Assembly (NCBI GenBank): GCA_028564675.1
Contig: JAOVVO010000071.1
Coordinates: 62,001-126,000, forward strand
Origin: Onchocerca lupi
Taxonomy: Eukaryota > Nematoda > Chromadorea > Rhabditida > Onchocercidae
Direction of reading: 5' to 3'
Length of the DNA stretch: 64,000 bases
Below the pieces are notes generated by a model. The model was not told where the DNA came from. It was given only the letters and a program-made list of their open reading frames with translations, and did no database searches. A program made the position numbers and the translations under genes. Below are positions 1-15,500 of the stretch, in pieces; position 1 is the first letter of the stretch, and every line of letters begins with the position of its first letter.

Positions 1-208
1 AGTGTACATATCACAAAATACGATACTGTTTTCTCTGTGTAAAGTGCTGCAAATAAATTGTAAATGCAAATTTATCATCCTAATTCTACGATAATTACAA
101 ATCTCTAATATTTTTTGATAAATAATTCTCATCAAAAAAGGTGTTTTCTAAAACTATTTTTATTTTCGGAAATTCTGATATTGTAACTGAATTTTTGCCT
201 TCTTGACT

Positions 209-390
209 TATTTATATAAATAAAAATATAGATGTTCGATGTTCATTTTTACACAAAGTTTCACGTTCTTCACCGATTGATTTGAAATTTTCATGCAACG
301 TTGCATTCGAATAGGCGCATGTTTAACAACTTTCGTATATATTTAAGATTTTAAACAAATGAACATTTACATTTTGATTTATATAGACTA
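209..390 (+). mobile_element. MITE-like element, copy A
   Basis: The ends are imperfect inverted repeats: the left end reads tatataaataaaaata followed by gatgttcg, and the right end is roughly its reverse complement. The core (cacaaagtttca, a caccgattgatttgaaattttcat block, aacgttgcattcgaata) recurs inverted at 40.9 kb and, more diverged, at 31.7-32.0 kb. No transposase reading frame lies inside, so it looks like a non-autonomous DNA element. Homology continues past the right end (ctggaccggcaatgcttc), so the outer boundary is uncertain. Confidence 0.6.
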
Positions 391-2946
391 ACTGGACCGG
401 CAATGCTTCACGAAATCGGATCCGGCTTATTACTATTATAGATATAGAATTCAGGCAAGAAGGAATGAGAAATCAAAATTTTCTTTTAATTGTTGGATTG
501 GATCGTCAAACTATGTCGAATAAAGGTAACAATCTTCTCATCCAATCTTTTATTTTTTTTCTTTTAATGAATATATTCATTTTGTTTCTAAAAAGGGAAA
601 AAAACTGAATAATCCAATATTATTTTCTTTATTATCGACTATAAAGTAAAATTTGAATAAATTTCTTGAAACCCCATTAGGAACTTTTTTTCATTCTTAA
701 ACCAAACATGGAAAAGTTAAATATGAGATCATTTGATTTAACGATCGATTATTTCTGGTTTTTTTTTTTTTTTTTTTTTTTAACTTCCCTATATTTTAAA
801 ATAAAAAGAGATTGATAAAGTTAGATCTATGAAAAAATACATCAATCAACAATCTCATTTTGTTAAATAAAGAAAACCGTTTTTTTCTGAAAATAATCAA
901 AGAAAATTCAAAAAAAGCGTTTTTTTTTTTATTCATTGCTTCAGAAAAAAATTTGAACTGTAAAATATTTGAAGAATAATTCAACTTTATTAGAAAATAT
1001 TAATGTTCAACAATTTTTACCTATGTTAAGTTTGTTATTCAATAATTCATTTCATTCGCAGTATGATAGAATGAATTTGTAATGTTGAATTTTTTGTTAA
1101 ATTTTTATTATTTAAATTTTTCAAGAACTGCTAAGTACATTTTTATCTGAACATTTTTTATTTAAAGGTTTTTTTTTCTTTTTTTTTTAAGAAATTAAGT
1201 TGAACTTACTGTTGAATCATTCTCATTCAGGTATTTCAAAGATTGTTAAATTTTTTTTATCTGATCATTTTTTTGTTTGAACGTTTCTTTTTTCTTTTTT
1301 TTTTAAGTAATTAAAAAACTTACTGTCGAACATGAAGTTAAAAACCATAATAATATAATTTGGTTTGAAAATGAAGTAATATAAGAAAAACAGGTCGAAA
1401 TATAGCGCAAGAATGATATGAAACAACTGCAAATATATTATAAATCAAAATCAGTCTTTTTAAATTTCAGAGAATTTTGAACTAAAAACAATGTATTTTA
1501 ATCGTTTTACACGCTAAAAACATGATGTATTTTATATATATCAAAAAATTTTGAAACTATTTTATTTGATAAGGAATCTATCGAAAATTTCAAATTATAT
1601 CATAATTATCATCAAGAACTCCATTTATTCGACGCAAAATATTTTTTTTGATGATAAAGCAATTGTGATATTTTGGCTCAAATGATAACTGAAAACAAAT
1701 ACCACCAGATTATTTGTAAAACTATTCAATTTGATTATTTTTCTCCTGATTCAATTTGAATATCATTAGATAAATTTTTAATATCAAATAATTTAAATTT
1801 AGATATTGTAAAATGAAGTAATGCTGACTTTTCAACAGTTGCATTTTGAATGTTCCACATGAATTTGCATATTTCACTTGAAACATCTTAATACTTTTAT
1901 GTTATAATCATAAATATGATAATTTTATTTGCGGAACAAGTGAAATTTTACAATTGGAGCTATTTATAGAACTAGTTGAGACAACTTGAAAATATTCCTT
2001 TACGCTCAATATTATAATTAACACTATAGTACTATCACAAGTTATTATCATACTTCACTGATTCTTATCAGTTTATTACTAGTCATTGTGTATTACAATT
2101 TGCCATCATCTTATGATGCATGATAGCCTGAAGGGATACTAGATGCAGTTTGCAGTTCGCGCAGTTTGCTGATTTTGCTCGCATTGGCCGGAAAATAATC
2201 GTAAAATCTTGATTAGGAACAAAATATAAAATGAAATGAAGAATTATTAAACTTTTCGAAATTTATTACAATTACTTCCTCCAACTATCATTACTTTCAT
2301 TACCAGTTTATGAATGAAATTTTTTTATTAGAAATTCATCCTGACTTATTGAAAAACAAGAAATAATAAATTAAAGAATTTCGCATAACTAAAATTTATT
2401 TGGAATTATTGAAAATATCTTATATAAAATGATTATTAATTAATTTTAAAATATTTTAGAATCGAATATATATGTTTTTTTGAGAACTAAGAAAGTGAAA
2501 ATCTCACTGAAGATTTTTGTCAATTATTTACTTGATTTTCTTCGAAAATTTCAAATTTTTTCTATATTTCTACACAATTTTTCTCTAAAATTTTAAATTT
2601 TTTCTAATTTTTCTTCAAATTTTAACATATATGGGAATTTTCTAAAAATATAAAAATAATTAAGTATAGTTTTTTGCAGTTCGGATCAAATAAATCGTTT
2701 AAGAAAATCTGATTTTTTTTTTGCGTGGTAAACAATCAAATAAATGAAGAAGTGTTGAGCAAATTAGTAAACAGATAAACAAATAAGATAAATAAGGTAA
2801 TGAATAAAATTATCCGAATTATATAATGTTGGTTTATGATTATTTTACTGATTTTATCATAGTTTTTTTTTTCTTTTTTTTTCAGGCTACTATTTTTATC
2901 ATCTCTGATTATCATTTTCAGCGAATTAAATAAGATAACAACTTAC
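391..2946. other. No convincing gene; low-complexity intergenic DNA
   Basis: AT-rich sequence with T-runs. One possible plus-strand internal exon (455-525) has an acceptor (attcag) and a donor (aaag/gtaac) around an open frame coding M-R-N-Q-N-F-L-L-I-V-G-L-D-R; no partner exon was found. A GC-richer patch at 2115-2200 has short open frames on the minus strand without a clear acceptor. It could be the last exon of the membrane-protein gene to its right, but this is unproven. Confidence 0.4.
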
Positions 2947-3730
2947 CGAAATACCGATAATAGGCCAAAGAAATAAATGTTTTTGTCGTAATATTCCATA
3001 AAGAGTAATTGAGATCACTGTTATTGGAATTATTGCAGTTAACATAGCTGATCGAAAATAAATGATAACAAATATCGAAAAAGCTATTGTAGATAACAAT
3101 CCAATAATTGTAATCAATATCATGCTATTCTATAAATGATATTTTTTACAGATTAAATAAAAAATCACTTGGCTAATTTATATTAATTATAATTATAATT
3201 TTTGTCATTTTTATCATTATCATTAGGTAATCATTATTGTTATAATGATAAGCATACAATGAAAACATATTTTCAAATCATATAAACTAAACCATATAAC
3301 CATATTACTAAACTATGATACAAAGTGGTTTATCTTATAAGATCAAATATTTTACAATATTTTCATAATTAACATTTGCATGAGTATCAGAAAAGTTTAA
3401 TTAAATACATATTTGATAATGATATGTTTTTTTTTTTTATCAGAACTGATAAACGAAGGATGAAAATGTAAGCAATCATTGAGCACAATGGAGCTATTAT
3501 CATATTGTCATAAATCGAATAAATAATTTAGCCAGCAATTTACAATTTCATTTTATAAAAAATTAAATAATTTTGTCAATTTATTAGAAATTTCTGAAAA
3601 AAAGAAAGATGAAACTTACAAGCAGTGTGAAACAACCGATGATAGTATCTTGATTAATTATGCTATCACTATTGATAACAGTATTGGACGATTTTTCAGT
3701 ATTTTTCCCTTGCATTTTTGATTCGAAATC
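2947..3730 (-). CDS. Multi-pass membrane protein, two exons of a partial gene
   Basis: Two minus-strand exons fit without frame change. Exon a is 3620-3730 (37 codons, acceptor ttcag, donor gtaagt). Exon b is 2947-3129 (61 codons, acceptor ttatag, donor gtaagt). Joined, they give about 98 residues. A hydrophilic start (a possible first Met is the sixth codon of exon a) is followed by a hydrophobic run beginning IIGCFTLL, at least two to three membrane spans, the loop YGILRQKH, and the start of another span (LFLWPIIGIS). The layout recalls small nematode tetraspan proteins of the LAPTM/DUF7027 kind, but that is an impression. Exon b ends at a good donor with no stop, so at least one downstream exon is missing; I could not identify it below 2947. 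The exons are supported by splice signals and phase; the function is unknown. Confidence 0.55.
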
Positions 3731-6700
3731 CTGAATTCAAAATTATTATTAAACTTTTCAAACTGATATATTTTTTAATAACTGTAAAAATTACATCACT
3801 TAAAATGAACAGATAAATGCAATAATAATGATTATAATTGATATTTTGCAGTATATTTATCGTATTTGAAAAATTATTCGATTTTTGAAACAAAAAATAT
3901 TCAACAATTTTATTAAATAATTAAAATTTTTTTTAAAAAAATCTTTTTAATTTTTTATTAAGCTTATTAAATAATTTTTCCAATTGGATCCGCAACTTTT
4001 TTTTTTACTAAAAACTAAATTTTAAAAACAATTAACAAATTACGATTATAAAAATTGGAATTATGATCAGCAAATATTTTTTGGAGACGGAATTTCCAGA
4101 TAATGTTAAACTTAAAATGATGAAATTTTTTGATTCTTTTATTGTATTAATATTAGAATATTATACTTTTAATTGTTTTAATTTTTCAATTTGATTCCAA
4201 GATATTTTATCGAAACATGGGTTTAGTATTAGCACAATTTGAAAGTTTTTCATACAGAAAGAGCTGCAAAGTTACAGAAAAACTGGAAAATAAAATTCTA
4301 CGATCAAGTTTAAGATCATCGATAAAAGTTTTCGTTAATAATTTTGGATATATTTTGCAATCAACCGATATTATCAGCAATTTTTTCTTTGATACTTTTT
4401 ATATTGAGTAATTCACGATTATGAAATTTTAAAATTCATCACCTAAATAGGTTGCTAACAATATGATCAAAATTTTGAACCATAGAGCAATAAACAGATA
4501 GTTACATTTTTTTGAATTATTGCTCAAACATCAGTATTTAGCGATATATTTTTAAAATATGTATTTCAGGTCGTCTTATTTCAAGTTCCAAATCTGTTTT
4601 ATCACAAAATATTGCAAATGTCAATCTAATACTAGACTTATAGATTGATTTGATTTTTTAGAAATTGAAACCTTTCTCTTCGTAGAATATTGATAAGAAT
4701 GGATTTTAAAATCTTAATTTTTGTAAAAATTTTCTAAACATGAATATAGCAAGCGTATTATCATCATCATAAATGCAAAAGAATTGTGAAGAATGGATTC
4801 AAATGAAGAAATCGTTCATTAGACCTGATCTGCATTAGACCTGAAATAGGTTTTTCCATACAGCCAACTGGTTATACTGATAACAGTGATTGTATTGTTG
4901 TGACAAAAAAGATGATGATGAAAGAAGTGATAAGAAGTGATTTCCTTGAAAAGAAATGAAGGAGAAGGCTGCGAATATTGCAATTTTTATCACTGATATT
5001 ATCATCTGGGATTAACTTGTAAAAAAATTACAATATTACCAATATTGAGCATTTCATCGTTTAAAGAGTTGTGAGGAGTAGATTTTCAAGAAAGATTTGT
5101 TAATTGTTAAAAGTTCAAATATTTTTTCGAATTAATTTCAAATTTCAGAAATGCTAGAAAGGGAAAGTAGGAATTTTATGGAGAACGGCAGAATTAGTAT
5201 TGCAATTTTATTTTCAAAAAAGAAGAGAAAATTCGAAGTTTTTAAATTCAGCAGCAAATTATTAATTATATTATTAATTATTATTAATTATAATAAATTA
5301 TTAATTATTGAAAAGATTAAATAGAAGATATATAATATCAGATGAGATTAATTATCAACTACATGCGTGAAGAATTTTATGGTCAGATAAGGAAGATAAA
5401 ACTGGAATTTAATATCAGAATCAGATTATTTTCTTCTTCGAGAATTACTTTATCACTTTTTCCTCTTTTCCCTTTGTTAATCATTTTAATATTCTGAATG
5501 ATGATAGAAAAGGATACAAAGAAAGTTGAAAAGATGAATTCAGAATATTATGATTAATATTTTGATAATATTATGATTTTAGAATATTAAAATGATTGGC
5601 AAAACGGGTAAAAGAAATATTAAATTGATTTTTTGGCTATTAAATTAGCAAAAAATTTGTTCAAAATTGAAAAACTAGTTACTGGTGAATTTGTAAATGA
5701 AAAAATTTATTGTTGATGAATTTGAAATTAAAAGACTAAATATTGATGAACTTCTCTTTCAAGGAAAAATTTTTTATTTTGCCATAAAAGAAACAACAAA
5801 ATGTATAATTGTGCATATCAAACTACATACGTACATGTAAAGTACAATTTTTTACCATAATTTGAAATTTAAAAAAAAAAAAAAAAAAAGAACTGAAAGT
5901 AAAATAGAAAATTTCAGATATGGAATAAAGCATATAAATGATTGCTTTAATCAATAACTGCAAAATGTGATCACAGTGATCAGGGCGGTCAAGATCATTT
6001 TTGTACATCTCGTAGAAAGTGACATTCTTTGTTCTACGATACTTGTAAGCAGTCAGTAAGCGACTATTTCATGTATTTTATAATTTTTAAAAAGTCTTGT
6101 TATCAGCAAATTATCAATAAGTAAAAGAAAAAAATAAATGAAACTTATCTATATTCATGTTTTCAGATTAAAATTTATCAAAAATTTGAATTTATATAAA
6201 GAATATCACAAGCAATTGATGCTTATTCAGAGAGTGAAGATTCGAAATCGCAAAATCATAACTTAAATGGCTAGATTCAAATGGAATATATCAGCGCATA
6301 ATAGAGTTGATATATCTTTATTACATAAATTCATAGGTCAGAAAGATGAGATTGATAAAATAAAAGCTTAATTTTCAATCTCCGGAAATGCAAATACCTA
6401 GAAAACAGATTAAATTTATTTCAAATCGTGAAAAAAGAGTCTGCTGATAAAAAATCACCAGAATTCCTTCAATCATCAAGCATAAAATCATCGGCTAACA
6501 TCGATATATTGAAATATCAGTGTTCGATTGGAATTGTCAAATAAATATGTATTACACCCAGTATTCTTGATTCTTGATGACAGCTACGGTTATTGTCAAC
6601 CAGACTTTAAGTTATTTCTAGAAACATCGGGCAAATTGACGTGAGAATTTACGTTCTTTTCGAAGAACTTGTTCTTGAACATTCATCATTCACTTACACA

Positions 6701-7828
6701 ATACCTTAAATCATGCGCTTTGAAATGATTAAAAATACGCTCATTTATTGATCAAAGTATGTTCATCATTTATTTGTTCCAAATTACAAATTATTTCAAA
6801 TTAACACAAATCACACATCACATCTATCACAATCACAAAAAAGTATAAAAATCTTCAATCACAAAAACTGATGAATTCCAAATAATGTTTCAAGAAAGAT
6901 AAATTTAAAATAATAATTCCGAATAACTCGAAACAATAAAAAAAAAAAAAAAGAAAAAAAAAAAAAAAAACTAACATTGCTGAACGAGCCGCATCATTAT
7001 CAAATGTTTCGCAGCTATCTTTACAGCATTTCCATGTATTTTGCAACCTTTCAATGGCACGATTGTCTAAGTCTGACTTCAAAATGATGAAAACTCTGGC
7101 TCTAAAATATTTAAACAGGACCAATCTCATCAGAATATTAAAATTACTGCGATTTCAAAAGAAACAGATAAAAAATTCCGGAAATGACTTATATTTCGGA
7201 ATGATTTACTATATCGAGCAATGACCAAAATGATATGCATGATTTTTCGCACTTTTAAAATAATTATGCTTGCCAACAATTAGTTTATTTAAAATTTTAT
7301 TGGTTCCATACGACAAACTATTTCAAATTAACAAACAAAATCTTCAATCATAAAAAATAATGAATTCAAAACAATGTTTCTCGTACGGAAAGTCTAAATA
7401 AGATAAACTGAAGGAAGTAATTTTGCAATAATTTGAAACAATAAAAATTAGAATTTTTTCACAATTATAACCAACTATAAAAACAAAATCATGTAATTTT
7501 TACGTCAAGTAAACGAATGAACATCGAACAATATCAACCGCATCTTTGACTGATAGCTATTAGCAGCTTTCAGTCACCTCTCAATTCTTACTTTTATAAA
7601 AAGCAATGTTAAATTTGAATTTCGCACTTCAGAATGATCTTACATTCTAAATTTCGAAATTCGGAGATTTTAGAGTTTCCGGCAATATTAAATTTCCAAC
7701 ATCATCAAAAGCAATCAACAATTTAAGATGTAAAACACAAAACATTTACATCGAGATCATTGAAGCAAAAAACAAATTTATCTGGCAATAGCAAAAATTG
7801 TGATATCAAAAGATATCCTTAGAAGACC
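3731..7828. other. Intergenic DNA between the membrane-protein gene and SF3B3
   Basis: No gene is supported. It contains an inverted repeat at 5479-5597, a short palindrome at 5968-5982 (TGATCAC on both sides of one base) and the degenerate duplication at 6770-7600. The part nearest 7829 would hold the SF3B3 3' UTR and cleavage site. AATAAA-like strings are too frequent here to choose one. Confidence 0.5.
6770..7600. repeat. Degenerate tandem duplication, about 0.5 kb period
   Basis: About 300 bp from 6770 is echoed from about 7290. Shared blocks include a ttccaaa/ttccata-type start, tatttcaaattaacac or aacaaa, aaaatcttcaatcac/t, a tgatgaattc...aatgtttc block, gaaagataaa versus gaaagtctaaa, and cgaaacaataaaa versus tgaaacaataaaa. 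The copies differ by many substitutions and indels, so the duplication is old. In the first copy the minus strand has a short Cys-containing open frame (KCCKDSCETF) that the second copy does not keep open, which argues against coding. Confidence 0.5.
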
Positions 7829-10800
7829 TCAAAACGCATAACGAGTTCGAATATCTTCCAGCTTCTTATGAATCTGAAAAGTAATCAAAATTTAAAATCA
7901 GTTGAATACATTTGTCTTTTAATAATTTTGTTAAAGATATAATTTCAACAACTACTTCGGGTTCCAAAAAATTGAAACTTATATCTAATATTTATTGATC
8001 AAAAAAATGAATTATTTAAAACTGAATATCAAATAAAATTTGAGATGAGATTTAGAAATTCAATTCAAAGTTTATGCTATTTATGTCTCTCACATTTTTT
8101 TTTCTTTTTTTTTTAATATAAAGCTTAAATCAGTGAAATGATTTTTGATTATGTCCCTATATTGATAGTAAAATAAGATATGAAATAATCTATATTCAAT
8201 TAATTTCTTCGTAAAATAATAACAGTCTATAATATCGATACTTTAATGTGTTAATGCTATGCTACGCTTGTGCTACACTTCCTATGCGATTCAAATTGTG
8301 GCAGGGAGTAAATAACTAATGCAACAATTGCATGAGTTATCACGCTATAAATAACTATGTTTTCATCTTACTAATAATAGTAAATTTCTCAGTTTTTTCC
8401 TGCAAAGCACGCAGTTAAGTAATATCAGCAAATAACTTTCAATCTTTATTCCGTGGTTTTAGCCATTTTCGAAGACATCATTATAATCTTTCGGATAAAA
8501 ATCTCAATTGTAACCAAATCATAACAGTAACCTCAGTTGGCTTCCTTCCCAGTTCCTCACCAACTGATTTTTGCTTATCCAATGACATTAACGAATATTG
8601 TTCGCAGAGGTCACCATCAATAATTGACTGAAATTTAAATGCATATTTGCGAGAATCTTTTGCAAAAGTTGTTCAAATGCAAAATGTTCAGAAGTTTTTT
8701 GTAATGAACTCAAAAGAATATAATGTAAAAATACTATATTGAGTGAATTTTTGATCTTCAATTGTTAATAGCAATACCTTGACAGGAAAATAATAGGAAC
8801 GATAAGCAAGATGATCACGACCACAAAGCGGCGGATATTCTACTCTCATGTGCATTTCAAGATTTTGGAAAAATTCGAATTCCTATAAAGACCAGAGAAT
8901 TTAATAGATGATCGGTGTTTCTATTGAAAGTTTGAAAGTGTTTAATGAGCAATTGCAAATTTTCTAATTAAAAGATCTGAAATACCATTTTAAAAAAAAC
9001 ACAAATAATTAAATAAAACAATAATTAAATGAAATAATAGCAACTGGATGAGTAAACTTGCTAAAAATGTTTGGCAAACAAATTAATGAGAAAACAAAGA
9101 ATTAAATAAATTGAAAAGTGAATAAAATTATAAAGATGAACAAATAAGCCAATGAAATTAACAAAATAAAGCTTCATAACTTACATCTCTGGACATAAAT
9201 GGTACTAAAATTCCAATAATTCCTGAAATTGTCGTATATGATAGGCAATCGTTTGCACCCGGTACCAGAGATGTCTTCTGCATTGATGTTATTGCATCAC
9301 CAATATAAAGATGAGCTATGGCTTCCAACTATAAAAAATATGTATAAAAATTTCAGATTTCTATGCAATTACTCATTTATTTAAATTATTTGTAATTTAC
9401 TAATTAAAACTAAATTTTTGAAATTCATTTCATCAGTTGATACATAATTAATAGGCTGAAACGCATCGACTGAGAAAGGTCCATCAAAATAATTTCCATA
9501 ATTCTAATAGCAGTTAATACTGATAATGTCGCCGAAATAAATATTAAAATTCTAATCCGTCACAATAATTTAATATAGCGTCAATAAAAAAGACAGCCAT
9601 ATTGGTATACAAATAAATATGTACTAAATCAATCCACATTTTTGATTATCCTCATTTATAACCTTTTCCTCTTCACCCATCCTCCCACTTCCTAATTCAA
9701 TTGAATCATTTACTCAATCTTAATGAATGTCAATAATAATTTTCCCACAAACACATGCAAATTAAAATTGAAAGAAAAAAAGAACGTAAACTTTTGAAAA
9801 TAATTTAAAAATTTGTAAATAAACAAATAAATAAATAATTAATATGTGGTTTTTAAAAATATATGTAAAAAAGAAAGAAACATCAAATGTTAAGTCTAGA
9901 TGTAATATGAAATTTCATTTAAAAACAACGAATAACCAAGAAACAACAAAAAGTATACTTTTTGTGAAGCTCCATTTAGATTTCCTCGATCCCACAGCGC
10001 ACGCACACCCGTTGGATCTTCTTGCACTTCTTCAGTTACACCTTTCGGTAATCGCAGCTGAAATATGAAAATTCAAGAATCTAAAAATTTAGAATTAGAA
10101 CCAAAAATTGAAATCTAATTAGAGATAAGAAAAACTGAAATTAAAAAGATATTTAGAAGAAATCAAAGATAATAAAAATGGTAGCTTGAAAAAGGCAAAC
10201 ATTTTGATTTCAATTCTGCATTTTTTTAATTTCTCAAAATTCTGGAATCAATCCAAATATTTTAAAAGTCAACTGTTCCTAAACTATATAAATGCTTATT
10301 TAACTGATGTGAAATAAGCTTCGAAGATAACTATTTTGTGATAATTTGCCATTTCAACACTTCAATTAAATTTCACGATAAAATTTTAATATTAATTGTT
10401 ATACTTGATTGCTAAATTCTAATACTAATTTTACGATTGTTCGCCGAAAATTTTTTCTGTTCCAATTTTATCATATTCCCTTATTAATTTCAAATCCTGT
10501 TCATATATTGCTGAGAGAATAAACTTGTTATAATAGAATTTTGTTCATTAAGAATTAAATGTTACGTAATTTAGCACGGACAATAAGTAATCAAAGAATC
10601 AAATATTTATTATATGATATTCATATTCATTATTATGTGATACTCACACAATGCTACAAAGAATCATATTCAATTAAATGTTATTTAATTCTGTACGATT
10701 CGTATAAATTCACTTTATATCTTGCCATTTTCCTTAACAAAATTTTATAGTAGCATACGCGATTCTCTATCATTAACTGATGTTTTGTCATTCTAAATTG

Positions 10801-12498
10801 AATTAATGCAATCTTTCAATAATGCAATATCATATATCCTGTAGAATATGTTGTCGAAATCACATGAATAACTTACATATAATCACATGAATAATTTGAA
10901 TACAACCCATTCCAATAATTCAAACAAACTTCTAAGAATATAATTATAAGTATTCTGTTTGCTGAGTTATTTAGTTTGAATTATTCTCTATTTTCACCAT
11001 CAGAATGCATCTCACTTTTATTGTAAATACTAAATTTACTCATTTTTTTTAAAAAAATCAACACTACACCAACCCTTTTTACTATAGGAAAAAGCTTAGC
11101 AAAGAAGTCATTTTAGGATATACGGATAATATGGTAACTATTCTGCAACTATCCAATAATTACCCGCTGATAAACAAAAAAATAAAGGACAAATTACGGT
11201 TATAATCTGTCTTGATATCTAATTTTATTGGTGAGTTTTACTAAATTACTACTAGTTGTTTAATTTATTATTTATATTAAATACTAATATATTGTTTCAT
11301 TTAATTATAACAAAATAATGATGCCTTCTTTTATCCCTATTTTAGGAAAGATTGATACTGACAAATAAATAGGGACCTAGAAGGAAAAAAAGTAAATAAA
11401 CGAAAGATTTTGAATATATCAAAAAAAAAAAATCCATATTTTTCATTGCCAGTTCTGGCAATATTAACTACTTCTATCTGATTCTTTAAACTTTGTTTAA
11501 ATTATTCGATATGATATATAACAAACAAAGTGTTTCACTATTTTTTTTATAGAGATTATCTATCGATACGCATTTACTTAAACTCTTCTAATATTTTACA
11601 GGTTTTTACAAATATTGGAGATTATTTTATAGCAAAAAGAATGGAATTTTACTAACTGAGAATCAAATATAAACAATACGACTACAGAGAGATCGACAAA
11701 TTACTACTAAAAGTTCAGGTTATCTATCACGATTCAACATCACGATGTTGAAAATACATTGCATCCTTCTTATTAATTTTTTTTTCTCTTTTTTTAATCT
11801 TATTCAGATTATATGGCTCATTTGCAATCAATTCGAAAAGACGAATTTCGTTAATTAAACTTACCACAGCAATATTTCCGAAACGATCTCCAACTGCAAC
11901 TGTATCATAATCCAATAGACATACACATGTTACGTAACGTGGAGATGTCTCATCACAGAATATTGATAGTTGGCCATCCTCAAATTTAGGAAACATTAAG
12001 TTGAGTCTAATGCATTATAAATTCATGTCATTTATCATTTTCGAATTTCCTTAGAAGTTAGATTAAATCCCAACAAAATTACCTGTTTTTTGTAACGCAT
12101 GAAATGTACCGATTCCTGTGAATCACTAACAACAATACGCTGTCCCATTGATCGAATATCAACAACTTGTGTAGGTATTTGCTGAAAAAAAAAAACTTTT
12201 ATTTAGCTTGAAATACATTTTAAGCACATATATATTCTAATTACGAAGACTTGAAAAAGTTTAACTTGGGATAAAACTATCATATTTCGTGGAACTGAAC
12301 GAATAACTGCAATAAAGACATGAAGAATTCATAGGAAACAATCAATTTTATGAAGAGTTATTTTCAACAAATATAATCAAATTAATACTCTTTCGTCACT
12401 TTTTTAAATTAATTTTATAAGTGCAGAAATATGGAAGAACTATAAAGATTCAAATTAATCAATTTAATTCGAAATTACACATATAATATGAATTCTCT

Positions 12499-12543
<45 letters not shown>

Positions 12544-15500
12544 ACGTTCTATTACCTTAATTTATCAAAGAGAAAGAAATCTATTCTACCGAACAACAAA
12601 TGTTTTCTTAAATCGATCTTCAACTTGATTTACTAATTGGAATTGCGTCAGCTTTTGATTATGATCAAAAAATTTGTGGCAAAATTTGGGCTTATCGCGG
12701 AAATAATAAATCTGGTTAAAATATTTGGCAGCCTTTATAAAATTTATTTTCAGAAATTTATTAAAGTTTTTTACCTGGAGCATTAAACTAAATCAATATT
12801 CAACTTGAGTTTGCAACTTTACCATTTAATAATGATGAAAAAAAAAATGAATTTCACTTACGTTAAATTAAATGACTTTATAGCCTGAAGTTTTCCTTTT
12901 TATGAACTAAATTTTTATAGTGTCTTATCCGAAAAACCTGGATTATCTGGTTTTTGAGCAGGGCAAAATCCATATTTCGAAAAATATAATTTTTTGTTAG
13001 CAGCCTAGAAGGCAATCATTAATTTTACATTTCCTTCTTAGTCTAAATCCTAATTGTTCAAACTAGTTCCAGTTGTAAATTTCAAGTCTCGACTGTAATA
13101 ATGAAATTTAGCTTGTGATCAAGAACGATATTTTTTGGAATTCAATTTTAAGGAGTATTCATCTACATTACAGCTCTTTATTCATATATTTTTTCGCCCA
13201 TATATAATCAGAACAAAAGCTCAATCTCTCAAAACTTCTTTGCATAGATACAATAATAGTTTTCTAATATTTCTCCAGACTTTCATTGTCCAACTACAAA
13301 GTACTGGTAAGATTTAGCATGAAATTGTTACTTTTATCAAGTAAAATCCAATGTTCTATATATGCATTTAAATCCATAAATTTTTTTTTTTTTTAAATAG
13401 CATTTTATTTATCACAAATATTTTCATAAAATTTTTTACTTATGCTCGAATTTTGAGAATTTAGTAATATAATCTTTAGTTTGATAAATATAAACTGATC
13501 ATTAACCAAATAGCCATTAATATAAATAGTATGACAAACAGCACTAATAGGTAAATTAACATACTATGAATGAAAACATCAAAAAAAAAAAAAAAAAAAA
13601 AAATCCCCAGGGAAAATTGAATTTCGAAAGATCGCGAATCGAAAGAATTTATAGTTTAGAAAGTTCGTTTTTATGATGAGTATAGTAACAATATTCAATC
13701 ACAATTTTATGCAGGAAAACATTATCTCTAACTTTAAAAAAATAGATAACTTTGTTTCGAAATTCCCCAATAATACAATTTTTAATTTTTTTTTCATCGC
13801 AGTTCAGAAATGCATTGAAATTTCACAATTTTTTCTTTTTTTTTTTTACTACTGATACCGTAGCTCCATTATTTCGATAAAAAAATTCATGAAATATGTT
13901 CAAACATTCAAAAAATAAAAAAAGTACAGTTTTCTGGTTTATTCAATTCTTACGATTGAACATATATACATTTTCCCTTTCTGATTAATTGATAAGTTAT
14001 AATAGGTCTTATGCTATCATAATTTTCATGATAATATATGTAAAAGATTAAAATAGGAGAATCAAAAATTATCTCTCATTGTTCCCGCCATTATTAAACA
14101 GTTCGTAGTTAAGTTAATAAAAAAAAAAAAAAAAAAAAAACGATCAAATGTATAGAGATATGATGGTAATATGAACATTTTTATAGTTAAAAAACTGCTT
14201 AGTGATTCAAATTTTCAAAATTTTCCCTTTGCTATCTAGCGTTTAAATTTTTACATGTTATAAAATAATGACAAAATGGTGACAAATAAATTATGAATCA
14301 TTCCGATAAACATAATTAATCATACATTAATCGAACATTATTAATATAAATTATAAAAATCTTGATTACATCCATAGAGCAAGAAATTTAATTTCATTTT
14401 GTACAAAATTGATGATGAAAATGCACCTTGAAATAATGGAATTTGTTAATGTCATTTTCTTAAATAATTTATAAATACTGTAAACAAGCCTTTCATTAAT
14501 ATAATATGTAGAATTGAATCTTTTCAATGCCGCCAATTCTTTCAATTTTCTCTATTCCACTCTTGAAACATTGCTATGAGTAACAGAAACTAATTTGCAG
14601 TCCAACATTAAAATAATGCACAAAATACGGAGAACACGGAATCTAAGGAAAAGCAGATATCAATAATTACTTCGAAACATTGTAAATTTTCCTACTAGTC
14701 GCAACAAGTATGACATAGTGGTTGATTAGCAAATCTACAAACACGATATATAACTCGTCTTTGATTAGCAGCTCTAATTTACTTATCTGAATGGATTACC
14801 TTTCGTATACTCGGGAAAAATATGTTTCAATATCTTAAAATTATCATTTGAAACTCTTTATGCTTTACTTTATTCTATTAGACTTCAATACTCACGATCT
14901 ACTGATCAATCAAGACTTAACAATCTCAAAATTTTCTTTTAAAAATTAAAAAAAAAATATTAGAATAAGTTAACAGAGGCATACTTATTTATAATATTTT
15001 TCTTAATAGAAATAATCCAGTCCAATGCACAACATGAAAATGAATAAAGATTTAAGTGAACCGTAAAAGCAACTGCATACGTGTTTTTGTTCAGAAAATC
15101 GTCAAGCAGATGTGTAACCTTTAAAATTTCCATATTTTGACTTGAAAAAAATTACAGATTTTGGAACAACAAAATATGGGAAAAAAAATAATCAAAAATT
15201 ATTACATAATTTCATTTCATCCTATTCTTGACTCCAACTCTACAATAACCTATTTCTGATCTCTACTCTATCGATCTTGATCTCAAATTTATTCAAACTT
15301 TAACTCTTATGGCACAGATTTCAATGAACATATGCACTTATGAAGAGTGGAATAGAATTCAATACGATTCCAGCTTTTCGCAGATATTTTTCTCGGTTAC
15401 AGCATTTATCCTATTGGATTTAGTAATTCTTGTCGGTAATTCATTGGTTATTATTGACGTTACGATGAAGAAAAAACTTCGCGCTACCATTAGAATGTTT

